DNA of 11,241 nucleotides from an uncultured Eubacteriales bacterium (GTDB taxonomy: Bacteria; Bacillota; Clostridia; Oscillospirales; Oscillospiraceae): contig URVR01000038.1 in assembly GCA_900551355.1 (NCBI GenBank), positions 1-11,241 on the forward strand. Direction: 5' to 3'. The notes below the pieces were generated by a model. It saw only the letters and a program-made list of their open reading frames with translations, was not told where the DNA came from and did not search any database. Position numbers and translations under genes: made by a program. Shown piece by piece: positions 1 to 5,158 of the stretch (the first letter of the stretch is position 1; each line of letters begins with the position of its first letter).

Positions 1-49
1 ACGAGATTCCTCTACGTCTCGTGGGCTCGGAGATGTGTATAAGAGACAG
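1..49. other. Illumina Nextera i7 adapter at the left contig end (artefact)
   Basis: This is synthetic sequence, not genome. Positions 1-7 match the end of the P7 primer. Positions 8-15 (TCCTCTAC) are the reverse complement of the Nextera index GTAGAGGA, known as N712. Positions 16-49 are the Nextera read-2 transposase adapter, ending in the 19-base Tn5 mosaic end AGATGTGTATAAGAGACAG at 31-49. Genomic sequence begins at about 50. No promoter, start codon or repeat within 1-49 should be treated as biological. Confidence 0.98.
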
Positions 50-51
50 TC

Positions 52-1008
52 CGCCGCCTGTTCCCGCCGGTCATCACCGGCACGGTGGTGTTCACCATCG
101 GCCTTTCCCTGTACCCCACGGCCATCCACTACATGGCCGGAGGCACCGGCAACACCTACGAGTCGGTGGTGACGGAGCGCGGCCTTAGCGAGGCGCTGGT
201 CTACGGCTCGTGGCAGAACTGGGCCATCGCGGCGTTCACGCTGGCGGTGGTGCTGCTGCTGACCAACCACGGGAAGGGCATCTGCAAGCTGGCGTCCATC
301 CTGCTGGGCATTCTGGCGGGCTACGCCGTGGCGTTCATCGCGGGGATGGTGGATCTGTCCGGTGTCGCCGGGGCGTCCTGGTTCTCTCTGCCGGAGGTGC
401 TGCCCTTCGGCGTCACGTTTGAGGCCTCCGGCTGCATCGCGCTGGGGCTGCTGTTCGCCATCAACTCCATCCAGGCCATCGGCGACCTGACCGCCACCAC
501 CGTGGGCGGCATGGACCGGGAGCCGACGGACCGGGAGCTGCAGGGCGGCATCGTGGCCTACGGCGTCAGCAACATCCTGACGGCGCTGCTGGGCGGTCTG
601 CCCACGTCCACTTATTCCCAGAACGTGGGTATCGTGGCCACCAATAAGGTGATAAACCGGTGGGTGTTCGCCATGACCGGCGGCTTTCTGCTGCTGGCGG
701 GCGTGGTGCCCAAGTTCTCCGCCATCCTGACCACCATCCCCCAGTGCGTGCTGGGCGGCGCCACGGTGGCGGTGTTCTCCACCATCGCCATGACCGGCAT
801 GAAGCTCATCGCGGGGGAGGGCATCACCGCCCGCAACACCACCATTGTGGGCCTGTCGGCGGCGCTGGGCGTGGGCATCTCCCAGGCGGCGGACGCGCTG
901 GCACAATTCCCGGAGGCCGTCACCACCATCTTCGGCAAGTCCCCGGTGGTCATCGCCACGCTGATGGCGGTGTTCCTGAATCTTGTGCTGCCGCGAGAGG
1001 ACAAATAG
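52..1008 (+). CDS. NCS2-family xanthine/uracil permease, 5'-truncated
   Basis: Cytoplasmic membrane nucleobase transporter of the nucleobase-cation symporter-2 family (UraA/XanQ/PbuX type), which imports uracil or xanthine with H+ or Na+. The frame is open from the first genomic codons, reading RRLFPPVITGTVV, so the gene extends beyond the contig. The 318 residues present compare with about 430-460 in the family, so roughly the first 110-140 residues are missing. Family landmarks are the FPPVITGTVV segment, SIQAIGD in the transmembrane-8 region (about residues 137-143) and SQNVGIVATNK, the conserved QN-x-G transport motif. Several hydrophobic helices follow to a short charged C-terminus (PREDK). 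The GTG codons at 85 and 88 are internal, not starts. Substrate (xanthine versus uracil) cannot be settled from this fragment. An intrinsic terminator follows the stop. Confidence 0.93.
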   Translation, partial: RRLFPPVITGTVVFTIGLSLYPTAIHYMAGGTGNTYESVVTERGLSEALVYGSWQNWAIAAFTLAVVLLLTNHGKGICKLASILLGILAGYAVAFIAGMVDLSGVAGASWFSLPEVLPFGVTFEASGCIALGLLFAINSIQAIGDLTATTVGGMDREPTDRELQGGIVAYGVSNILTALLGGLPTSTYSQNVGIVATNKVINRWVFAMTGGFLLLAGVVPKFSAILTTIPQCVLGGATVAVFSTIAMTGMKLIAGEGITARNTTIVGLSAALGVGISQAADALAQFPEAVTTIFGKSPVVIATLMAVFLNLVLPREDK

Positions 1009-1040
1009 AGCATGGCCGTCCCCGTCAGGCGGGGGCGGTG

Positions 1041-1079
1041 AAACGGGTATTTGGCGTCGGCGCCGGATGCCCGTTTTTT
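1041..1079 (+). terminator. Intrinsic terminator after the permease gene
   Basis: AAACGGG at 1041-1047 pairs with CCCGTTT at 1070-1076. An inner GGCG/CGCC hairpin lies at 1053-1064, and a run of six T residues occupies 1074-1079. A second GC hairpin lies just upstream (CCGTCCCC pairing with GGGGGCGG, about 1017-1037). The element separates the permease from the sigma-factor operon. Confidence 0.8.
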
Positions 1080-1090
1080 GCGGAAGGCGT

Positions 1091-1140
1091 GTAGTATTTG
1101 CGGCTGGAACCGTAGTATATAGGCAGAGCAGGAAAGGAGG
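1091..1140 (+). promoter_or_regulatory. Leader of the sigma-factor operon: direct repeat and strong RBS
   Basis: The heptamer GTAGTAT occurs at 1091-1097 and again at 1112-1118, exactly 21 bases apart, about two helical turns. The second copy runs into TATATA (1116-1121), which could be a -10 box, but no good -35 lies at normal spacing. A GGAAC at 1106-1110 resembles the -35 of ECF promoters, but I see no matching -10. A ribosome binding site AGGAGG lies at 1135-1140. Promoter assignment here is tentative. Confidence 0.35.
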
Positions 1141-1150
1141 CGGCGTGAAA

Positions 1151-1708
1151 ATGGAGGACGCAGGGATCATTGAGCTGCTGTTCGCCCGGTCCGAGCAGGG
1201 GATACGGGAGCTGGACGCCAAATACGGCGGGACGTGCCGCAGGCTGTCCTACAACATCGTGAACGACTGGCAGGACGCGGAGGAGTGTGTCAACGACGCT
1301 TATCTGGGCGCGTGGAATGCCATCCCACCGGCACGGCCCGACCCACTGGCGGCGTATCTCTGCCGGATCGTCCGGAACATCTCGCTGAACGCCTGCCACC
1401 GGCGGGAGGCGGCCAAGCGCGGCGGGCGCTATGCGGCAGCCATGGAGGAGATCGAGGCCTGCATGGCGGCGCCCGGCACGGTGGAGACGGAGGTGGAGGC
1501 CGGGGAGCTGGCCCGCGGCATCGAGAGCTTTTTGGATACGCTGTCCGCCGAAAACCGGGTGATCTTCATGCGCCGCTACTGGTTTGCCGACAGCTGCCGG
1601 GACATCGCGGTGCTGACGGGGCTGACGGAGAAAAATGTCTCCGTCCGGCTGACCCGCCTCCGCCGGCAGCTGAAGCATTATCTGACGGAAAGGGGGATGC
1701 TGGGATGA
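1151..1708 (+). CDS. ECF-type RNA polymerase sigma factor
   Basis: A 185-residue sigma-70 family protein of the extracytoplasmic-function type, which would direct RNA polymerase to a small set of stress or envelope promoters. Region 2 covers about residues 20-95, including LSYNIVNDWQDAEECVNDAY and AYLCRIVRNISLNACHRR. Region 4 covers about 125-180, where LSAENRVIFMRRYWF is followed by a helix-turn-helix (CRDIAVLTGLTEKNVSVRLTR). Regions 1 and 3 are absent, as expected for ECF factors. ATG at 1151 was chosen because homologues usually begin MED and AGGAGG lies 10 bases upstream. An in-frame GTG at 1145, only 4 bases from AGGAGG, is the alternative and would add two residues. The stop overlaps the next start (ATGA at 1705-1708), indicating translational coupling to a membrane protein that may control it. 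The target regulon is unknown. Confidence 0.9.
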   Translation: MEDAGIIELLFARSEQGIRELDAKYGGTCRRLSYNIVNDWQDAEECVNDAYLGAWNAIPPARPDPLAAYLCRIVRNISLNACHRREAAKRGGRYAAAMEEIEACMAAPGTVETEVEAGELARGIESFLDTLSAENRVIFMRRYWFADSCRDIAVLTGLTEKNVSVRLTRLRRQLKHYLTERGMLG

Positions 1709-2256
1709 ATGGGGAGAAATTCACAACCGCCATGGGCCAGATCGGCGACAGGTATGTGGAGGAGGCGCTTTTCTATGCCGCACCGTCCGCGGCCAACGTG
1801 CGCCGCAGACGGCTGGGTGTCCTGCTGGCTGCCGTCATCGCCACGCTGGCGCTCTGCGGCTTTGCGTCCCATGAGCTGGGACTGTTGGACCCGTGGTTCC
1901 AGACGCCGTCTGACGATCCGGTGCAGGTGGTTCGCAGCGCCATCGAGGGACAGGCGGACAAGGCGTATACGATCTGTGTGCGGGTGGAGGAGATCGCGGT
2001 GGACGAGACGGAGACGGCGCGTGCCGCCGCCATGTACGCCGGCAGCGAGCTGGCGGAGGCGCGCGGGTGGACGGACGCCTATCTGGCGGAGCACTTTGTG
2101 GCGGTGCGGGCGCGGTATTATACGGCATACGACCACACCAAAACGTTTATGAACGACGGGTACACGGAGCAGTATTTCTACCTGACGCGGGACGCAAGGA
2201 CCGGGAAATGGGGGATCGCGGAAAACACCGCGCCCAATACAGGCGCGAGACCGTAA
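1705..2256 (+). CDS. Single-pass membrane protein coupled to the ECF sigma factor (putative anti-sigma/regulatory partner)
   Basis: A 183-residue protein with no family I can name with certainty. Residues 1-36 are hydrophilic and end in a basic cluster (RRRR). Residues 37-53 form one hydrophobic membrane helix (LGVLLAAVIATLALCGF). About 130 residues then lie probably outside the cell. The outer part has a tryptophan- and tyrosine-rich end (ARYYTAYDHTKTF, EQYFYLTRDARTGKWGIAEN) resembling the DUF4829-like domains of clostridial membrane proteins; this is a resemblance only. The start ATG at 1705 overlaps the sigma-factor stop, which fixes the start and implies coupled translation. Topology and gene order fit a membrane sensor or anti-sigma factor holding the sigma factor at the membrane. 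However, no zinc-binding HxxxCxxC anti-sigma motif is visible in the N-terminal part, so the role is inference. Confidence 0.75.
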   Translation: MNGEKFTTAMGQIGDRYVEEALFYAAPSAANVRRRRLGVLLAAVIATLALCGFASHELGLLDPWFQTPSDDPVQVVRSAIEGQADKAYTICVRVEEIAVDETETARAAAMYAGSELAEARGWTDAYLAEHFVAVRARYYTAYDHTKTFMNDGYTEQYFYLTRDARTGKWGIAENTAPNTGARP

Positions 2257-2260
2257 AAAG

Positions 2261-2287
2261 CGGGAGCCGCCCGGAGGGCGGCTCCCG
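2261..2287. terminator. Bidirectional terminator between convergent operons
   Basis: A 12-bp perfect stem (2261-2272 with 2276-2287) closes on a 3-base loop GGA. On the minus strand it is followed by CTTTTTA, a good U-tract ending the exonuclease transcript. On the plus strand only a weak TTCTATCTT follows. It serves mainly the minus-strand gene but should also limit read-through from the sigma-factor operon. Confidence 0.85.
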
Positions 2288-2299
2288 TTCTATCTTCGC

Positions 2300-3058
2300 T
2301 TATGCTTCGTCCAGCTCCAGCACCACGGGGCAGTGGTCGCTGCCGGTGATCTCCGGCCAGATGTCGGCGCGCTTCACGCGGGGCATCAGCCGCTGGGACA
2401 CGATGAAATAGTCGATGCGCCATCCGGCGTTGTTCTCCCGGGCGTGGAAGCGGTAGCTCCACCAGGAGTAGGCACCGGTGCGGTCGGGGTACAGGGCGCG
2501 GAATGTGTCCACAAAGCCGCTGGAGAGCAGCTGGGTCATCTTGGCCCGCTCCTCGTCGGAGAAGCCGGGGTTCATCCGGTTGGACTGGGGGTTCTTCAGG
2601 TCGATCTCCTGATGGGCCACGTTCAGGTCGCCGCAGTAGACCACCGGCTTCTGGGCGTCCAGCTCCATGAGATAGGCGCGGATGTCGTCCTCCCACTCCA
2701 TACGGTAGTCCAGACGGGCCAGCTGGTCCTTGGAGTTGGGGGTGTAGCAGCAGACCAGATAGAAGTCCTCAAATTCCGCGGTGATGACCCGCCCCTCGTG
2801 GCGGTGGACATCGCCGCCGAAATCATAGGTCACGGACAGGGGCGCGCGGCGGGTGAACACGGCGGTGCCGGAATAGCCCGCCTTGTCGGCGCTGTTCCAG
2901 AACCGCTGGTAGCCCTCCAGCTCGAAGGACGCCTGCTCGGGACGCATCTTCGTCTCCTGCAGGCAGATGACGTCCGCATCCGCCAGCGCGCAGAAGTCCA
3001 GAAAGCCCTTGTTCAGGCAGGCCCGCAGGCCATTGACGTTCCATGAGATCAGCCGCAT
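2300..3058 (-). CDS. xth: Exodeoxyribonuclease III / AP endonuclease
   Basis: DNA base-excision repair enzyme of the exonuclease III (Xth/ExoA) family. It nicks DNA 5' to abasic sites and removes 3' blocking groups, using a divalent metal in the cytoplasm. The 252 residues match the full length of Bacillus ExoA. The endonuclease/exonuclease/phosphatase fold motifs are all present: N7 in SWNVNGLRA, E35 in LQETK, YTPN at 105-108, D144 and N146 in GDLNVAH, WWSYRFHARENNAGWRIDYF, and the catalytic D241-H242 in GSDHCPV. ATG at 3058 was chosen because the conserved N-terminus MRLISWNVNG begins there and GGAGGG precedes it on the minus strand. The reading frame stays open further upstream but has no family similarity there. 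The gene is monocistronic, with its own promoter upstream and a terminator shared with the convergent sigma-factor operon. Confidence 0.97.
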   Translation of the reverse strand: MRLISWNVNGLRACLNKGFLDFCALADADVICLQETKMRPEQASFELEGYQRFWNSADKAGYSGTAVFTRRAPLSVTYDFGGDVHRHEGRVITAEFEDFYLVCCYTPNSKDQLARLDYRMEWEDDIRAYLMELDAQKPVVYCGDLNVAHQEIDLKNPQSNRMNPGFSDEERAKMTQLLSSGFVDTFRALYPDRTGAYSWWSYRFHARENNAGWRIDYFIVSQRLMPRVKRADIWPEITGSDHCPVVLELDEA

Positions 3059-3093
3059 GATGAAAGCCCTCCGTGTTTCTCTGTACTGCGGCC

Positions 3094-3122
3094 ATTGTAC
3101 CACAGCTTTGCGCCGGACACAA
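3094..3122 (-). promoter_or_regulatory. Sigma-A promoter of the exonuclease III gene
   Basis: On the minus strand, -35 TTGTGT (3117-3122) and -10 TACAAT (3094-3099) are separated by exactly 17 bases, and TGG immediately precedes the -10, giving an extended -10. Transcription would start about 30 bases before the ATG at 3058. Confidence 0.65.
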
Positions 3123-3156
3123 TCCGGTTTTGCACAGCAGGTCAGGAAAAACGGAC

Positions 3157-3187
3157 TTGACTTGCACCGGGCTTCGGGATATATACT
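3157..3187 (+). promoter_or_regulatory. Promoter of the flavodoxin gene
   Basis: -35 TTGACT lies at 3157-3162. The -10 is either TATATA at 3180-3185 (17-base spacer) or TATACT at 3182-3187 (19-base spacer). A GGAGG ribosome binding site at 3209-3213 sits 7 bases before the ATG at 3221. If the TATACT box is the one used, the 19-base spacing is what MerR-family activators require, but I see no convincing dyad between the boxes, so that is speculation. Confidence 0.7.
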
Positions 3188-3220
3188 ATACACATGAACG
3201 CAAAGAACGGAGGTATTCCT

Positions 3221-3694
3221 ATGAGCAAGAAGCTGGTAGCGTATTTTTCCGCGTCCGGTGTGACGGCGCAGGTGGCCGGGAAGCTGGCGGAGGCCGTGGG
3301 CGCGGACCTGTTTGAGATCGCCCCCAAGGTGCCCTACACCAAGGCGGATCTGGACTGGATGGACGCCAAATCCCGCAGCACTGTGGAGATGAAGGATCCC
3401 GGCTCCCGTCCGGAGCTGGCGGCGGCGCTGCCCAATGCGGCGGACTACGACACCGTCTATGTGGGCTTTCCCATCTGGTGGTATGTGGCCCCCACCATTG
3501 TCAACACGTTTCTGGAGAGCATCGACCTGAGCGGCAGGACCGTGGTGCCCTTCGCCACCTCCGGCGGCAGCGGCATGGGCAAGACCAACGAGCGTCTGGC
3601 CCCCAGCTGCAAGGGCGCGAAGCTGCTGAACGGCAAGGTGTTCAAGCGCAGCGTCAGCCGCGAGGAGCTGGCGGCGTGGGCCGAGAGCCTGTAA
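3221..3694 (+). CDS. Flavodoxin family protein
   Basis: A 157-residue soluble FMN-binding electron carrier of the short flavodoxin type (Flavodoxin_4-like). The N-terminus KKLVAYFSASGVTAQVA is the beta-1 strand followed by the phosphate-binding loop for FMN (about residues 10-16, SASGVT). YVGFPIWWYVAPTIVNTFLE (about 77-96) is the typical second flavin-contact loop with aromatic residues, and VVPFATSGGSGMGKT (about 107-121) is the third. The ATG at 3221 is set by GGAGG at 3209-3213; an in-frame ATG at 3194 has no RBS and would lie almost on the transcription start. The gene stands alone between its own promoter and a terminator shared with the convergent EFR1-type gene. The redox partner is unknown; the neighbouring iron-sulfur flavoprotein is a guess only. 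Confidence 0.88.
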   Translation: MSKKLVAYFSASGVTAQVAGKLAEAVGADLFEIAPKVPYTKADLDWMDAKSRSTVEMKDPGSRPELAAALPNAADYDTVYVGFPIWWYVAPTIVNTFLESIDLSGRTVVPFATSGGSGMGKTNERLAPSCKGAKLLNGKVFKRSVSREELAAWAESL

Positions 3695-3706
3695 GAACGT
3701 AAACAG

Positions 3707-3746
3707 AAAGCCTCCCGCTGTCCCTGCGGACAGCGGGAGGCTTTTT
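3707..3746. terminator. Bidirectional terminator between flavodoxin and EFR1-type gene
   Basis: A 17-bp perfect stem (3707-3723 with 3728-3744) has a 4-base loop CTGC. T residues at 3742-3746 follow on the plus strand. On the minus strand the stem is followed by the weaker TTTCTGTTT. It lies midway between the two convergent stop codons. Confidence 0.92.
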
Positions 3747-3752
3747 GCGCCT

Positions 3753-4502
3753 TTACAGCGCCTCGAAGTGATAACGCGGCTTGCCGAGGCTCTTTTTGCC
3801 GTATTCGATGGCCTCCGCGGGGCAATAGCAGATGCAGGCCATGCAGTGGGTACAGCCCTGACCCCAGACGGGCCTGCCGTCCCGGATGGTGATGCTGTTG
3901 GTGGGACAGCGCCGGGCGCACTGGCCGCAGCCGGTGCAGGCGTCGCTGACGGTGAAGACCTTCGCCTTCACGATGCAGGCGTAGAAAATGGGGTTCACCG
4001 GCCCGCTCATGAGGCGGTCATAGAGGTTGTCGCGGGGCGGCGGGAAGGCATTGCCGTCCCGGACGGCGGCGATGGCCCGGTCTATGTCCGGCTGGGCGCG
4101 GGCCACGATCTGCCGGGCCTCCTCCGGCTGCGGGGCGTTGAACATGGCGATGTAGTTCTCCGGCATGACGAGCTGCGCCGTGCCCATATAGCCGATGCCC
4201 CTGGCCTGGCAGAGCGCACGGTTGTACTTGGCGGCGCTGCCGATCTCACTGCCGCAGGTCATGACGAACCACGCCTGCCGCGCGCCGACAAGCTCCGTGC
4301 GCAGCAGCCAGTTCTCCACGATGCGGGGGATGCGCCACGCGTAGGTAGGCGTGACGAGGATCAGGCGCGCACCTGTCTCGATGGGCGCGGTGTCGCCCGC
4401 CTTGATGCGGTCGTTCAGGCACAGCAGCGGCTCACCCAGCGCGTCCGCCATGCGCTGGGCCGCGTATCTGCTGTTTCCGGTGCCGGAAAAGTAAAGGATC
4501 AT
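3753..4502 (-). CDS. EFR1-type flavodoxin/ferredoxin fusion protein
   Basis: A 249-residue redox protein joining a flavodoxin-like domain to a bacterial two-cluster ferredoxin domain, the arrangement called EFR1 family in anaerobic Firmicutes. The N-terminus MILYFSGTGNSRYAAQ carries the FMN phosphate-binding loop SGTGNS. Residues 189-199 (C189, C192, C195, C199) and 217-227 (C217, C220, C223, C227) form two CxxCxxCxxxC[P] motifs for 4Fe-4S clusters; C225 is an extra cysteine. The enzyme probably passes electrons between ferredoxin clusters and a flavin in the cytoplasm; the physiological substrate is not known. ATG at 4502 was chosen because the flavodoxin motif starts at once and GGGAGG lies 7 bases upstream. 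The frame is open for 68 codons more upstream, but that stretch is basic, proline-rich and lacks a domain. Confidence 0.9.
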   Translation of the reverse strand: MILYFSGTGNSRYAAQRMADALGEPLLCLNDRIKAGDTAPIETGARLILVTPTYAWRIPRIVENWLLRTELVGARQAWFVMTCGSEIGSAAKYNRALCQARGIGYMGTAQLVMPENYIAMFNAPQPEEARQIVARAQPDIDRAIAAVRDGNAFPPPRDNLYDRLMSGPVNPIFYACIVKAKVFTVSDACTGCGQCARRCPTNSITIRDGRPVWGQGCTHCMACICYCPAEAIEYGKKSLGKPRYHFEAL

Positions 4503-4529
4503 GGCAAAACCTCCCTGTTCTCTGCAATA

Positions 4530-4563
4530 AGCATACAACGAACTATCAGGAAAATCTATAGTT
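4530..4563 (-). promoter_or_regulatory. Possible promoter/operator of the EFR1-type gene
   Basis: The dyad AACTAT (4541-4546) and ATAGTT (4558-4563), separated by 11 bases, overlaps the position where a minus-strand -35 would lie relative to a TATGCT (4530-4535) candidate -10. The -35 itself (TAGATT) is poor, which would suit an activator-dependent promoter. This is tentative. Confidence 0.3.
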
Positions 4564-4681
4564 TTTTGGAGGAAGATGGATCTATTCATTGCCTGGCGAG
4601 GCGGTATAGCGAGGACGGAGCCGCTCCGGCGGGGCGGAAGAGACGCCTTTCGCGGGGGAGGAGCACAGCGCTTTGGTTTTT

Positions 4682-4696
4682 CTGAAAAATTTTCAG
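4682..4696. repeat. Perfect odd palindrome upstream of the ylxM promoter
   Basis: CTGAAAA (4682-4688) and TTTTCAG (4690-4696) flank a single A. The element sits 18 bases upstream of the -35 box, where an AT-rich UP element or a repressor/activator site could act. No regulator is identifiable. Confidence 0.45.
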
Positions 4697-4714
4697 CCGC
4701 CGCCATATTTCGCC

Positions 4715-4743
4715 TTGACTTTTGGGGCTGTATCGTGTAAGAT
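4715..4743 (+). promoter_or_regulatory. Sigma-A promoter of the ylxM-ffh operon
   Basis: -35 TTGACT (4715-4720) and -10 TAAGAT (4738-4743) have the ideal 17-base spacer. The start of transcription would be near 4750, giving a leader of about 40 bases that contains the TGTAAAG/CTTTACA hairpin and the RBS. Confidence 0.8.
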
Positions 4744-4752
4744 ATTCACTGT

Positions 4753-4774
4753 TGTAAAGGCGTATAACTTTACA
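4753..4774 (+). promoter_or_regulatory. Leader hairpin just upstream of the ylxM RBS
   Basis: TGTAAAG (4753-4759) pairs perfectly with CTTTACA (4768-4774) around an 8-base spacer. The RBS AAGGAGG starts at 4776, one base after the stem. As RNA it could affect ribosome access; as DNA it could be an operator just after the start of transcription. Function is not shown. Confidence 0.45.
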
Positions 4775-4789
4775 GAAGGAGGAACTCCC

Positions 4790-5155
4790 GTGAAAAACCA
4801 GACCTACCGCATGACCATGCTGTTCGATTTTTACGGTGACATCCTCACCGACCGGCAGCGCGAGCTGTTCGACCTCTACTATAATGAAGATCTGTCGCTG
4901 GCGGAGATCGCGGAGAACTGCGGCATCTCCCGGCAGGGAGTGCGGGACGTGATCGTCCGGGCCGAGGCCGCCATGAACGAGCTGGAGGACAAGACCGGCC
5001 TGCTCAAGCGGTTCATGCGCATGCAGGACAGCGTGGATGCCATCGTGGCCGCCGCCAACGAGATCAAGACCATCAACTACCGGCAGTATGAGAACCACCG
5101 GCTGGAGGAGCTGGCCGACAGCATCATTGCCGGAGCCGGCGTTCTGAAGGAGTAA
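4790..5155 (+). CDS. ylxM: YlxM, SRP-associated DNA-binding-like protein
   Basis: A 121-residue member of the YlxM/p13 family, encoded directly upstream of ffh in most Firmicutes. In Streptococcus it modulates signal recognition particle activity. The sequence has the family's sigma-region-4-like helix-turn-helix: MLFDFYGDILTDRQRELFDL (about residues 8-27), YYNEDLSLAEIAENCGISRQ (28-47), then GVRDVIVRAEAAMNELEDKTGLLKR and a helical tail. The start is GTG at 4790, 7 bases after AAGGAGG (4776-4782); the ATG at 4811 has no RBS. The gene ends three bases before ffh, and the ffh RBS lies within its last codons, so expression of the two is coupled. Its own promoter is at 4715-4743. Confidence 0.95.
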   Translation: MKNQTYRMTMLFDFYGDILTDRQRELFDLYYNEDLSLAEIAENCGISRQGVRDVIVRAEAAMNELEDKTGLLKRFMRMQDSVDAIVAAANEIKTINYRQYENHRLEELADSIIAGAGVLKE

Positions 5156-5158
5156 TCC

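Larger units (their letters stand above)
4503..4789. other. Divergent intergenic control region between EFR1-type gene and ylxM
   Basis: This 287-base stretch has no convincing gene. It holds: the minus-strand RBS (GGGAGG on the minus strand, 4511-4516) and a dyad AACTAT/ATAGTT at 4541-4563; a GC-rich middle (about 4590-4660) in which I see nothing clear; an odd palindrome at 4682-4696; the ylxM promoter at 4715-4743; and a hairpin at 4753-4774 ahead of the ylxM RBS. A possible 54-codon reading frame (4576-4740, plus) crosses the region but looks spurious. Confidence 0.7.

Noticed and set aside
983..1150. Upstream extension of the sigma factor overlapping the permease end
   Set aside because: It would cross the terminator at 1041-1079; AGGAGG at 1135-1140 marks the true start.
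3059..3193. Upstream in-frame extension of the exonuclease III gene
   Set aside because: The family N-terminus starts at the ATG at 3058 with its own RBS, and a good promoter lies inside the extension.
4503..4706. Upstream extension of the EFR1-type protein by 68 codons
   Set aside because: The added stretch is basic and proline-rich with no similarity, while the RBS and flavodoxin motif fix the start at 4502.
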